Shown piece by piece: positions 1-9,648 of a DNA stretch of 17,350 bases. Origin of the DNA: CAZLMW01 sp964560875 (GTDB lineage Bacteria; Myxococcota_A; UBA9042); contig CAZLMW010000151.1 of NCBI GenBank assembly GCA_964560875.1, positions 1 through 17,350 of the forward strand, given 5' to 3'. Made by a program: the position numbers and the translations under genes. Positions within the stretch are counted from its first letter, which is position 1, and every line of letters begins with the position of its first letter. The notes below the pieces were generated by a model. It did not search any database and had not been told where the DNA came from. It was given only the letters and a program-made list of their open reading frames with translations.

Positions 1-45
1 GCAGCGATGCTGGTTGGCCTGGCCAAGCGGCATCAGAAGCGCTGA

Positions 46-540
46 GCCGGGAGCGCGCCGGGGGCAACCCGGAGCTCGTTCTCCTCTTGCTCGGGGGCTG
101 TTTGAGCAGCGTCTCAGAGCGTGGCAGAGATGGAGCCCGGGTTACCTCACGGTCGCTCTACAGCTCGAACGGTTGAATGAGCCTCTGTCGAGAGCTCGAA
201 CGCACAAGAGTGAGCCATGGAGCGACCTTCCGGCGCGATGTTCAGCGTGTTTGGAGGAACGAAAGATGGCAAGTGATGTTTGGGTCGGAATCGACATTTC
301 CAAGGCGAAGGTCGACGTGGCTGCTGTTGGGGCAAAGGAGGCTGTTGGCTCCTTTGCGCAAGACGAAGAGGGTCTCGGCGAACTGGTGGCCCTCTTGGAC
401 CGGCTGCGGCCGCAGCTGGTCTTGCTCGAGGCGACGGGTGGGTACGAGCGCCCGGTGCTGCGCGCACTGCACGGAGAGAGGAAACGTGAGATTGGCGACC
501 TCACAAGCACCGAAAATCATGACCTTACACCCCAAGTGAC
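46..540 (+). mobile_element. IS110-family insertion sequence remnant
   Basis: This stretch holds the start of an IS110-type transposase gene (from 266) and the roughly 220 bp upstream of it. The gene loses family resemblance at about 480 and the minus-strand barrel gene ends at 552, so the 3' three quarters of the element are missing. The outer limits are my estimate; I saw no terminal inverted repeats, which IS110 elements generally lack anyway. In this family the noncoding leader upstream of the transposase can encode the bridge RNA that pairs with donor and target DNA. The leader here has a 5-bp hairpin (CCGGG/CCCGG, near 60-75) and a 10-bp direct repeat, AGCTCGAACG, at 162-171 and 193-202. 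That these belong to a bridge RNA is inference. Confidence 0.55.
266..540 (+). pseudogene. IS110-family transposase, N-terminal fragment
   Basis: The ATG at 266 is preceded by a clear ribosome site (GGAGG at 253-257). The protein opens MASDVWVGIDISKAKVDVAA, the first strand of the DEDD (RuvC-like) catalytic domain of IS110 transposases, with the first acidic residue in GIDISK. About 50 residues later comes VLLEATGGYERPVLRAL, the second conserved block with its acidic Glu. After RALHGE (about residue 71, base 480) the family sequence stops. The expected next blocks (the P-R-Q/KTD..DA region) and the C-terminal Ser-containing domain are absent, although the frame stays open by chance to 652. 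Intact members are about 300-400 residues, so this is a dead remnant. The point where true homology ends is approximate. Confidence 0.75.
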
Positions 541-551
541 CGGCATTGGGG

Positions 552-1700
552 CTAGAACCGAAACACCAGCCGTCCGCCGCCGCCGAGCCCGTGTTCGGAG
601 CCGGTCAGCGCCTGGTAGCTCGCGACGGCCTGGGCCGACCAGTTGTCGGTGAACTCGTAGCCGAGTCGGAATCGCACGCGTTCGCCCGTTTCGTCGCCGG
701 AATCGGGCCAATTTGTCAGCTCGATGTCGACGCCGACCGGGACCTTGGGGATTGTTGCGAGGTCGAATCGAAACGCCACGTAGCTACCGACACCGCTTGC
801 GCCGCCCACTTCGAGCTCTGCGCGCGTGCCGCGAGGACGACCAAACCGCATGCCGAGCGCACCGCCGAGCCGGAACTGCTGCTCATCGGCGCCGAGATCG
901 AGCTTGGCGTGCACGCCGAAAAGGGGCTTGAGGCGCAGACCCAGCTGGGCCCACCCGCGATCGAAACCGACGTCGACCGACTTCACCTGGGCCGCGTTGA
1001 CGGGACCCTGAACGAACGTCTTGCGCGGCGCGTTGCCACGGAGGCGACCGACGCCGACCTCGATGTACTCGAGCCGGCTGAGCATGTGGTGCCGGTAGGT
1101 GATTCCCGCGTCGAAGTAGCGCGGGCCGAGCGGCTTGTTGACCTCGCTGGCGCCGATGGTTCGGTAGTCGACATAGTCGGCCGTGAGCGTCAATTGCGAG
1201 CGGAGACCGTTGATCTCGGCGAGCGCGATCTCGCGCGACAAGCTGCCGTCGGGGCCACGTACCACGACGCGATGCGGTGTTCCGTCGCTTGCGAAGATCG
1301 CAGCCGTCTTGCCGCGCACATCGGTCACTTCAACGTGGTACTCGATGCCGGGCTCGCCGATCGCGCCGGCGGGGATCGTGGCGCGATGAACGCCGGTATC
1401 GCTCAGGCGGATCGGAATGCGGGTGAAGGCGGGGTCGCCGATGCGTCGGTAGGCGATTTGCAGCGCCGCGATCTGGCTGGGTTCGGTGACCCGAAAGTCC
1501 AGCTGGAGCGACCGCCCCGGATGAAACGATGCCGGTGGCACGTGCATCACGTTGAGCTGCGTGACGTCAGTCGGCAAATCGGCAGCGGCGAAGGTGGTGG
1601 ACGCGGCCGCGAGGCAGGCGACAAGGGCCGCCATCGGGCCGAGTTTTCTGAGTTTTCTGAGGCTTCTGAGTTCTTTGAGGGTCGTGGGTTGGCTGTTCAT
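552..1700 (-). CDS. outer-membrane beta-barrel protein with Ig-like domain
   Basis: 382 residues. The ATG at 1700 has GGAG (1710-1707) six bases upstream. A signal peptide runs to about residue 32 (GPMAALVACLAAASTTFAA). A region of about 90 residues (roughly 45-135: 'LDFRVTEPSQIAALQIAYRR' then 'GEPGIEYHVEVTDVRG') looks like the Ig/fibronectin-fold domain common in periplasmic parts of delta-proteobacterial envelope proteins. The rest alternates polar and hydrophobic residues with Gly and aromatic residues, as in a beta-barrel, and ends RLVFRF; a C-terminal Phe is the usual outer-membrane assembly signal. The last 60 residues align with those of the gene just upstream (both have VP-x-G-x-x-E-T/L-T-N-x-P and an HxGLxxGGG block), so the two are tandem paralogues and probably one operon (89-bp gap). 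Function and ligand are unknown. The n-region of the signal peptide is encoded by a 9-nt tandem repeat. Confidence 0.88.
   Translation of the reverse strand: MNSQPTTLKELRSLRKLRKLGPMAALVACLAAASTTFAAADLPTDVTQLNVMHVPPASFHPGRSLQLDFRVTEPSQIAALQIAYRRIGDPAFTRIPIRLSDTGVHRATIPAGAIGEPGIEYHVEVTDVRGKTAAIFASDGTPHRVVVRGPDGSLSREIALAEINGLRSQLTLTADYVDYRTIGASEVNKPLGPRYFDAGITYRHHMLSRLEYIEVGVGRLRGNAPRKTFVQGPVNAAQVKSVDVGFDRGWAQLGLRLKPLFGVHAKLDLGADEQQFRLGGALGMRFGRPRGTRAELEVGGASGVGSYVAFRFDLATIPKVPVGVDIELTNWPDSGDETGERVRFRLGYEFTDNWSAQAVASYQALTGSEHGLGGGGRLVFRF
1644..1679 (-). repeat. four tandem 9-nt units inside a signal peptide
   Basis: On the + strand the units are TTTTCTGAG, TTTTCTGAG, GCTTCTGAG and TTCTTTGAG, in register with codons. 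On the coding (minus) strand they give Leu-x-x triplets, reading LKELRSLRKLRK in the basic n-region of the barrel protein's signal peptide. Unit number could change in steps of three residues without a frameshift. Confidence 0.8.
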
Positions 1701-1789
1701 TTTCGTCTCCAGCGTGGGAGGAGCGCCGTACTTGGCGTTGTCGAGTTTGCTGTTGGTTCGGTTGCACGTCGGTTCAGGTGCACATCGGT

Positions 1790-3577
1790 TCACCACGAGA
1801 AGGCCATGCCGCCGCCGAGGCTGAGCCCGGCGTGGTCGATGGTTCGCAGCGCGTATCCGACGCGGCCGGTCAGCGCGAAGTTGTCGTTGAACTTGAGGTC
1901 GGCCTGGTAGACGAGCCGGATGCCCAGCTCCTCGCCGACCGGGCGGTTGGTGACCTCGAAGATGCCGGTCATGGGTACGTTTTCGATCACGTGGGTGGTC
2001 AGCGCGATCTGCCCGGCCCGGCCCATGTCGCCGAGGGTGGACACGCCCAGCTTGAGGTTGGTGCCCTTCTCGGCGCCGATGCGGGTGATCAGCTCGACGC
2101 CGGTGTCGGTGCCGTTTTCGTCCAGCCCGACGATGCCCTTTGTGATGAGGTGCCAGTTTTCGCGCAGCCGCCACTCCATCGCGAGCCACGTGTACTTGAA
2201 GGAGGCTTCGCGCGGGTCGATGGTGTCGCCCTTGATGACCTGCTTGCCGTCGACAACGCCGTCGCTCTCGGCGACTCGTCCGCCAACGCCGTTGAGGAAG
2301 CCGTAGCCCATGTTGAACGCGTAGATCGGCCCGAGCTGCAGCCGGTAGGTCACGTCGAGCTCGGCGGCCAGGACGCGATCGTCGCCGCGCATCCGGTTGA
2401 AATCGACCATCTCGGTGACCCAACGAACGGTGCTGGCGCCGGGCCGTCGCGGGTCGAGACCTTCGCGGGGATCGATGACCTGCACCCGAACGGGTCGACG
2501 CACGTCGCCGGCCACGCGGACGATGTCGCCGCCGCGCAGGGTCGCGTCGATGAAGTACTCAAAGCCGCTGGGCCGCACGAATCGGACCGGCACCTGCACG
2601 CGTCGATGCAGCTTGCCGCTTGCCGCCGGTCGCATCAGCTCGTAGCTGCCTTCGCCCCGCTCTCGCACGTACACGCGGACGTCGGTGATGCGCGCCCAGT
2701 CCGCCGCGGTGACGACGATCCACGCCGGCTCATCGACGAAAAGCTGCGGCAGTTGCGCGTGGTAGATGCGCTGCGCGAGCTTGCGTGCGTGTGCCTGCCG
2801 CTTCAGATCTTGCCGGGCCAGTTGGCTGTCGAGCGCGCTGCGATTGAGCGCGTCGATCTCGGTCCGGACCCGACCTGCAAGCGGGCTGCGCGGGTATTGC
2901 CGCAGCCAATCCCGCCACATGCGGATTCGTTCGCTGGGCTGGCGGCCAAGCAACGCTTGGAACGTGATCTCGGCGGCGCGGACATCCTCGGTGCGCGTGT
3001 CGTTGGTCGCCGGTGGGCAGACCGGTGCCGGTCGCGATGGCGCCTCTTCGACCGCGGGTGCCGGCTTGGTTTCGGCCCCCGCTGCGACGACTTTCGGCGC
3101 CGCCTCGGCGGTCGGGATGACGCGCACCGGATCGCCGACGCGCAGTCGCCGTCGGGCCTGCTGATCGGGCAGCAGGCTGGCCATCGTCGGCGCGACCTCG
3201 ACGATCGTGGCCCGACCGACCACAAACGCGTCGCGCATCGCGCGTCCGGTCACCGGGTGCTTGGTGCGGATGGTTCGGAACAAGCGGACTTCGTCGCCGA
3301 CCTTCAGCCCGTCGCGCGCGCCGATATCGATGACACATTCGTCGTCGTTGAGCACCAGGACCATGCCCTCGTTGCGCGCTCGGGTGCTGCGCACGCCCGT
3401 CTTGTGCGCCGCACGCTTGGCGGTGACGCGACTGCGCTTGGCCCGGCGCTTGGTTCGCGCGGCGGCGTCAGCGGTCGTCGCGGCCGCTCCCATCGTTGTT
3501 ATCGCAAGCGCGAGGGCGATCCTCGCCGCTGTCGTGGCGCTGCAGTTTGTGCGCCGATTTATCCATGCGTGTGCCAT
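1790..3577 (-). CDS. outer-membrane beta-barrel protein with FlgT-like and Ig-like domains
   Basis: 595 residues; the ATG at 3577 has GGAGG about 6 bases upstream. A signal peptide (RIALALAITTMGAAATTADA) occupies about residues 19-38, followed by a very basic Arg/Lys stretch (40-68). Residues about 70-155 (VLVLNDDECVIDIGARDGLKVGDEVRL and a later RLRVGDPVRVI) resemble the small beta domain at the C-terminus of FlgT-like proteins, which senses or binds at the cell wall or flagellar base in other systems. A Pro/Ala linker and a helical stretch follow (WRDWLRQYPRSPLAGRVRTE), then an Ig-like domain at about 265-350 and a beta-barrel from about 390 ending GGGMAFSW with a C-terminal aromatic. It is the larger paralogue of the next gene downstream. 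It probably sits in the outer membrane with a periplasmic N-terminal part; substrate unknown. The FlgT-like call is from motif shape only. Confidence 0.88.
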   Translation of the reverse strand: MAHAWINRRTNCSATTAARIALALAITTMGAAATTADAAARTKRRAKRSRVTAKRAAHKTGVRSTRARNEGMVLVLNDDECVIDIGARDGLKVGDEVRLFRTIRTKHPVTGRAMRDAFVVGRATIVEVAPTMASLLPDQQARRRLRVGDPVRVIPTAEAAPKVVAAGAETKPAPAVEEAPSRPAPVCPPATNDTRTEDVRAAEITFQALLGRQPSERIRMWRDWLRQYPRSPLAGRVRTEIDALNRSALDSQLARQDLKRQAHARKLAQRIYHAQLPQLFVDEPAWIVVTAADWARITDVRVYVRERGEGSYELMRPAASGKLHRRVQVPVRFVRPSGFEYFIDATLRGGDIVRVAGDVRRPVRVQVIDPREGLDPRRPGASTVRWVTEMVDFNRMRGDDRVLAAELDVTYRLQLGPIYAFNMGYGFLNGVGGRVAESDGVVDGKQVIKGDTIDPREASFKYTWLAMEWRLRENWHLITKGIVGLDENGTDTGVELITRIGAEKGTNLKLGVSTLGDMGRAGQIALTTHVIENVPMTGIFEVTNRPVGEELGIRLVYQADLKFNDNFALTGRVGYALRTIDHAGLSLGGGMAFSW

Positions 3578-3628
3578 CGTGGCCTCCGTCGACGTGTGCG
3601 TCGTGCAGAGGGAACGTAGGCAGGGGCA

Positions 3629-3690
3629 ATGAACGTTGGGGCCGCGCCGCGTGAATCATCGACAACGGCTGCGTGAACGCGATGTGAACG
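3629..3690. promoter_or_regulatory. candidate operator: phased direct repeats
   Basis: Four similar 7-mers lie on the + strand: ATGAACG at 3629, GTGAATC at 3651, GTGAACG at 3673 and GTGAACG at 3684. The steps are 22, 22 and 11 bp, that is one or two helical turns each, so all lie on the same face of the DNA. The set ends about 50 bp upstream of the barrel-operon start codon. A regulator-binding array is an inference; no known consensus was matched. Confidence 0.3.
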
Positions 3691-3833
3691 GCGTCGCAGC
3701 GTGGTCGATGGGCGCGAGCTTCGAAGTCACGTCGCCGGAGTCCCTGGATGGGGATGGCGGAATTGCGCGGGGATTGAACATCGGGTGGCAATGCTCAAGG
3801 CCGGGGCGACATTCCCCATGGACCTGTCCAACT

Positions 3834-3854
3834 GCCGGCGCCCGTTGAGCCGGC
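3834..3854 (-). terminator. weak hairpin after the giant lipoprotein gene
   Basis: GCCGGC at 3834-3839 pairs with GCCGGC at 3849-3854 across a 9-nt loop, starting 15 bp past the lipoprotein stop codon. There is no T-run after it, so intrinsic termination is uncertain. Confidence 0.25.
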
Positions 3855-3869
3855 GGACCACGGCGGGCG

Positions 3870-6800
3870 TCAGCGAATCCAGAGCGCCAACTTCGCCACC
3901 ATCCAGTCATTGCTGGCATAGCCCTTCACCACCACCGAGGCTCCCTTGGCGCTGTGTTTGGCGTCTACTGATACGTCGAGGCGTTTGTGCGCGGACAGGT
4001 TGATCTTCTTCTTGTTGGCGTAGATGAACGAGCACTCGGAGCTGCTGACCGTGGCGAGCGCGGGTTTGGTCTTTGCGCCGTCCACCGCGATCGCCAGGTA
4101 CTTGCCGAACGCGGCCAGCGCTTGCTGTTGTGCATAGACCGAAAACCGCTGGCGGATTTCACTGTGCGCGGGCAGCGACGTGTGGATGCGCCCGAGCGTC
4201 GCCCACTTGTACTTCGGATAGGGGCCAAGACCGTAGAACGCGCCGGGGTTGTTGCCGTTGGGTAGACAAATCGCCCGGCCCACGGCGGTGATCCAACTGG
4301 TCGTTGCGCTATCGAAAACCCATCGCGTCCAGCCACCGAACATGTCGCAGTACATGCGTCGCGGTTTACCGGGGCCGGTCGTGTCGGGATCGAGCCAATA
4401 CCAGCCCGTTGCCGCCTTCGGATTGGCCTTCAGCACATCGGCGCACAGCCGTTTGGCGGTCGATGGCAAGCAGCCGGCCTGGCCGCCGCCGCTCAACGTC
4501 ACGCATTCGCCCGACGTGCATTGTCCGGGGCCGCCACCGCAGACCGAATCGGTGCAGACTTTGCCGTCCTTGGTCGAAGGGAACACACAGCCTTTCTTGG
4601 CGTCGCAGGTGTTGTCGGTGCACGGGTCGCTGTCGTTGCAGGCGATGGCCGTGTGAAAGCAGCCCTGTTTGCCCCACGCGACCTTGGTACACGTGTCCTT
4701 GGTGCAGACGCTGCCGTCATCACAGTCGACCGGTTTGGCCAGGCATGTGCCCTTCTTCGTGCAGGTGTTGGTCGTGCAGGCGTTGCCATCTTCGCAGTGG
4801 CCGCTCGCGACGTGTTTGCAGCCGCCGACCCCGTCGCAGGCGTCCGCCGTGCACTTGTCGTTGTCGTTGCAGAGCGTCGCCGCGTTGCCGCACTTGCCGA
4901 CCGCGCCACAGCTCGTGTGCCCGAACGCGTCCATGCGCAAGATCGCCGGCGAGATGACCGCGCCGATCCAAGCCTGGCCAAACACCGTCGCGCCGCCATC
5001 GGCCTGGTTGAAGATCACGTTCGACGCCGGCACCGTCTGAAAGCCCAGGAGCGTGGTGCGGTCGAACAACGTCGCGCCGCCGGGACGCCACGCGATCGTT
5101 CGGAGAGCCGCTTTGCCCTGTTTGGTGCCGGTTCCCGCGAGCAGAAGAGCCCCGTCAGCGCGGACCTGCAGCGCGGTTGGAGCCGGCAACGGCGGGGTGT
5201 GGTTCCAGGTCAGTTGACCAGCGGCATCCAGCCCCACGATTTGCCGCTTGCTGCCGACCACGGCCACCGCAACGAAGCCCGTGATCGTGCGAGCGACCGT
5301 GCTCAAACGGGTCGGTCCGTAGTTGCGGCTCCAATGGCGAGAACCCTTCGGGGTGAGCTTGACTGCCCAGGCCGAGGGGTAGCCCCCATTGTGACGCGTC
5401 GTCGCGCCGACCGCGATCGTGTCCGCCCCGCCGGCATCAGCCATGGCGTAGAAGGACTCTCTGCTCAGCTGACCTGGGGCGTAGACGCGCGCGGACTGTG
5501 ACCACGCCAGCTTGCCGGCCGCGGAGAGCCGAAGGAGCGAACGGTCGTTGGTGCTCGCCGGGAGAAGACCCACCAGCACGTCGCCCGATAGGAGCGCACG
5601 ACAGGCGTAAGCGTGCCCGTTCACGCCCCAGTGCGACCACAGCAGCTTGCCCGACGCGTCGGTGCCAGCCGCGTAGTTTCGGTAGCTATAGGTATAGACG
5701 GGATGTTGGCGGCCGCCGACGAGGACGAAGCCGCCACCGGGCCGCGCACAGATGCCGTACACGGTGACGCCCCGCGTGTGGGCTGAATATGTGCGCGTCC
5801 ACAGCCGAGCGCCAAATCGATCATAGCGACTGAGCCGGTACGCCTTGCCGGCGCGCATCGCGAACGCATAGCCGCCGTCGGCGGTGGCCATCCCGCTCAT
5901 CATGTCGCCGGTAGTGGCCTTGTCGGCCCGCGCAAAGAGCTTCTGGTCGGGGCCGGCCACGCACTTGTCGCCGCTGCACACCGAGACAGCCGCGCATTTG
6001 CCGTCGCGCCCGCAAACAGCACCCGGCTGTCCGAAATGCTGGCAGCCCTTGGCCCCATGGCAGACGTCGCGCGTGCACGGCTTACCGTCCTCGCAGCCGT
6101 CGAGCTTCTTGGCCTGGCAGCCGCCAGCCTGATCGCAGCCGAGGTGGCCAAACGTCCCGAGTCGAACCAGCAGCCCGCGGCGCTTGCCGCCGGTCGTCAC
6201 GTGCCCGGCAGCGAGTACGCCACCGTCGTTCGTCGCGAGGATCGCGCTGGTGCGGTCGTTGCCGCCACCGTCATGGGCGGCCTGCCACGTGTCGTTGCCG
6301 TGCCGGTCGAGCGCGGAGACGAACGCGTCCCCGTTGCCGGTCGCGGGCGCGATCACCTCGCCGCCGGCGACCGTATAGCCGCCGCCGCGCGAAGCGACCG
6401 CGCGATGGATGTAACCGGCGGAGGTCCCGAGCCGGTCCCACAGCCGCTTCCCGGCGGCGTCGATCCGCAATTGCACGGGCAACGCGGCCTTTGCTTGACC
6501 CTGCCAACCGACGATCGCGAGCTCGTTGCTCGAAATCAGCGCTGCGTCGGCCGCCCATCGTGCAGCCGGTGTGCCGTAGCGTTTGTGCCAGCTCACCTTG
6601 CCGTTCTTTGTGATCCGTGCGGCAGCCATCGCCGCCGCGTCCGGTTTGGTGGGCTTGTCCCAGCCCGCGACGAACCACGACCCGTCGGTCATCGCGATAG
6701 CCGCCGTCCATGCGCCTTGGACCACCGTCTTGCTTTCGAGCGCCCACTGCGGCTGTCCGATGTTGGACAGCTGACTCAGCCAGGGGTGCAGAACCGTCTG

Positions 6801-9564
6801 CAGCCGCGACCCCGCAACGAGCAGGCCACCGCCGGTCGAGACGGCGCCAGCTTCGACCACCTCGTGACCGTTGGCGTCGCCCCATTGCTTCGTGGCGGCG
6901 ATGGTCGGGGCTTTGGCGGGCGCGGACGATGGCTTCAACCAAACACCCTGACCCTGCATCCCGCCGGCGTTGGTGCGGACGGACCCAAGCACGACGAGCT
7001 GCCCATCGCCCGGGTCGACAACCGCCCGCGCGCCGACCCGCGAATCCGCCACGTCGGACTTGGAAGCAAGCTGCCACTGGAGGTCGCCGTCCGCAGCCAT
7101 CGCCGCGATCCACCACGAATCCGCCTTGCCATCGGCCGCGAGCGAGGACCCGGAACGACCAGCGACGACGAAGCCACCCGACACGGGCTCCAGCGCCGCG
7201 GCGAACGAGCCCTCACCCGTCTTCGGCGCATACGAGCGCTTGTAGAACCGATCCTTGACCCCCGCCGCACACTTGCCCGACTTGCAAGCCGCGCCAAGCT
7301 TGCATGCTTTGCCATCATCGCAGCCGACGCCATCGGGTTTGGGCAACACCGCGCACTTGTGCGTCTTCTGCCCCTTGCCGATGCACTTGGAGACCTCGCA
7401 CGCCTGGGTCGGCAGCGAACACGGCGCCGCGATCCCGGCCTTGCAGACCCCCTGAGCGCAGACGTCATTGACCGTGCAAGCGTCGTCGTCGGCGTTGCAA
7501 ATGAACCCCTCGCGCGCCTTGGCGTCAAAGCCGCATGTGCCCGTCTTGGGGTCGCACTTGTCGAGCGTGCACAGGTTGCCGTCGTTGCAGGTCGACAGCT
7601 TGTGCTGACAGCCCGCTTTGGCGTCGCACGCGTCGGTCGTGCAGATATTCTTGTCGTCGCACAGCCGCTTTTTGCCGGCGCACTTGCCGGCCGCGCAGAC
7701 ATCCTTGTCGGTGCAGATCGCGCCGTCGTCGCACGCCGCGCCAGCGTTGCCTGGCTGCAACCCGCACTGGCCGGTCTTGGGGAAACAGGCATCGACCAGG
7801 CACGGCGACGTCGACGTCTTGGGGCAATAGACCTTCGACGCCGGGTTGGGCAGGCACTTGGGGGACTTGCCGGACTTGTCACAATAGTCCACGCCGTTGC
7901 ACTTGTCGCCATCGTCCTTCTTGGCGCAGTCGGCGTTGGTCTGGCACTCGCACGTGAACACGCCGCCAATGCAGGTGACGCCCTGGCAGAACTCGGCCTT
8001 GGTGCACGGGTTACCATCATCGCAGGCGGTCCCGGCGACGACGGGCCCCGGCGCGCACTTGCCGGTCTTCGGCTGACAGGCATACCCGATGCAGGATCCC
8101 TTGGTGGCGGCCTTGCACGCGGGCACTGCCGCCGAGGTCTTGCAGCTGGGCGGATTGGCGGACTTGTCGCAGTAGTCCACGCCGTTGCACAGGTTGCCGT
8201 CATCGGGACAGTCGGCGTTGGAGTTGCAGCCGCAGACGAACGTTCCTTTGCACGCACCCGCGTCGCACGTCTCGCCCTTGGTGCAGGCGTCACCGTCGTT
8301 GCATCCGGTGCCTGTCGCGACATCGGCCAACTCACATGCGCCGGTCTTGGGCACGCACATCGCCTTGCGGCAATCGGTGTTGTCGACGGTCTTGCAGGTG
8401 ATCACGGTCGACGGATTGGTCTCACATTTACCCGTACTCTTGTTGCAGTATGGCAAACCGTTGCACTTGTCACCGTCGTCCTTGTCGTCGCAGTCCTTGT
8501 CTGTCGTGCACTTGCATGCAAACCCGCCGCCCGCTTTGCACGAACCGTTGAGGCAGAAATCGCCGAGCGTGCACTTATCGCCATCGTCACAAGGCGCCGC
8601 GTTGACCACCGAAGCCATCGCGCACGAACCGGTCTTGGGGATGCACTGGTTCTTGACGCACCCGCTGTCGGCGCCGGTCGGACACGTGATGACGGTGGCC
8701 GGGTTTATCGCGCAGACCTTGGCCGCCTTGTTGCAGTACGGCAGCCCATTGCACTTGTCGCCATCGTCCTTGCAATCGCCGTGGTCCAGGCAAGTCGCGA
8801 TGTTGGCGCTCGCCGTGCAGATGCCTTGCTGACACGTCTCGCCGACGGTGGCCTTGTCGCCGTCGTCGCACACCGTCCCGTTCTTCATCGGGACCTGCTT
8901 GCACTTGCCGTCGTCGGCGTCACACGTCAGCAGGTGACAAGGCTTGTCCTGGCCTTTTGGACACGCAACGACGGTGGCCGGCGCGACCTTGCACGTCCAT
9001 GGGAAGACCGCCTTGTGGCAGTACAGGGTTCCGTTGCAGAGGTTGCCGTCCTCGAACAGCTTGCAGTCGCTGGTGGTCTTGCAGGCGCACCACGACTCCT
9101 TGCCGCCGACACAATCGGACTTGCCAGGCCCCGTCTGCTTGCAGCTGCTCTCGACCGTACAGGCGTCGCCGTCATCGCAGGTCCCCGTCTTCGAACGGCG
9201 CGCAATCTGCGCTCTTGTTGCACTCGCAAAGCGGGATGGAACCGGCGCACTTGCCCGCGGTGCATCGATCGTCGCCGGTGCAAGCGTCGCCATCGTCACA
9301 GGCTGCACCGTCGTTGCCGCCATGGCACCCGGCTGGGACGTCGAGCGGCGCATTGGAGTCCGCCGCTTCATTGGAGTCCGCCGGCTGAATCCTCGTGTCG
9401 GTCGCGCCGACGTCGTCGACGATGGTGTCCGCGGCGCTCGTGGTCGGATCGTCGCTTTCGGTTCCACATCCGACGGTCAATGCGTGCGACAAGAGGGCTA
9501 CAGCGACGAGCCGAATCGCGCCATGGGTCGGCGCCAAGCCACTGAAATGGGGGGAGAATTGCAT
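3870..9564 (-). pseudogene. giant Cys-rich fibrinogen-like lipoprotein, apparent frameshift
   Basis: About 1,890 residues if read through. The leader (ATG at 9564) is a lipoprotein signal ending LTVGC, then an acidic Ser/Thr/Asp linker and a first CDDGDACT module. That frame stops at 9172. The rest continues one frame over and stays open to 3870. Losing one G from the GGGG tract (CCCC at 9183-9186 on the + strand) would give EDGTCDDGDACT in one frame, exactly the family pattern. After the break come about five tandem 95-residue modules (DC..DDGD.CNG..YC..., PKTG.C, CDDGD.CT, bases about 9056-7670), a propeller-like region with DGG..VAG repeats (about 7250-6140), a short Cys-rich spacer, a second such region (about 5945-4880), more CDDG repeats (about 4860-4480) and a fibrinogen-like domain (4475-3870: C.DVL..... 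GWYWLDP...MYCDM.GGWTRW). It is probably an outer-surface protein held by disulfides. It may be a sequencing error rather than a dead gene. Confidence 0.85.
7670..9056 (-). repeat. tandem ~95-residue Cys-rich coding modules
   Basis: The motif E/D-D-G-x-x-C-N-G-x-x-Y-C recurs with its first residue near bases 9053, 8768, 8477, 8204 and 7916, a period of about 270-290 bp. Between copies lie the ordered motifs NPxTVxxCP, a PKTGxC block and CDDGDxCTxxxxC. The units have diverged at DNA level, so they are old duplications. Confidence 0.85.
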
Positions 9565-9648
9565 GCAGCAAGCATCGCGTTTTCGCGTATCAACCACAAG
9601 CAACGATGTGGCGATGTCACGGCCCGAGAAGCATTGCTGTTCGGTGCG

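Larger units (their letters stand above)
3578..3869. other. intergenic region between giant lipoprotein and barrel operon
   Basis: 292 bp with no credible gene. It must contain the promoter of the leftward barrel operon and the 3' end signals of the giant lipoprotein gene. I could not find a convincing -35/-10 pair. It holds a set of phased TGAA-type repeats (3629-3690) and one short GC hairpin (3834-3854), listed separately. Confidence 0.6.

Noticed and set aside
1..45. Short open frame ending LVGLAKRHQKR and TGA at 43-45
   Set aside because: It may be the tail of an upstream gene, but only 14 residues are visible and no family can be assigned.
546..1910. A 454-codon + strand frame across the smaller barrel gene
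   Set aside because: Mirror frame of the minus-strand barrel gene, whose signal peptide, Ig domain and C-terminal Phe are clear.
1778..3619. A 613-codon + strand frame across the larger barrel gene
   Set aside because: Mirror frame of the real minus-strand gene, with no ribosome site and no protein-like pattern.
7670..9056. The regular ~285-bp repeats as a CRISPR-like array
   Set aside because: They are in-frame coding modules with diverged sequence, far too long and not separated by unique spacers.
6036..9545. A 1,169-codon open frame on the + strand opposite the Cys-rich gene
   Set aside because: It lies exactly antisense to a long, well-supported gene. GC-rich codon use opens such mirror frames, and its product is Arg/Val/Ala-rich with no recognisable domain.
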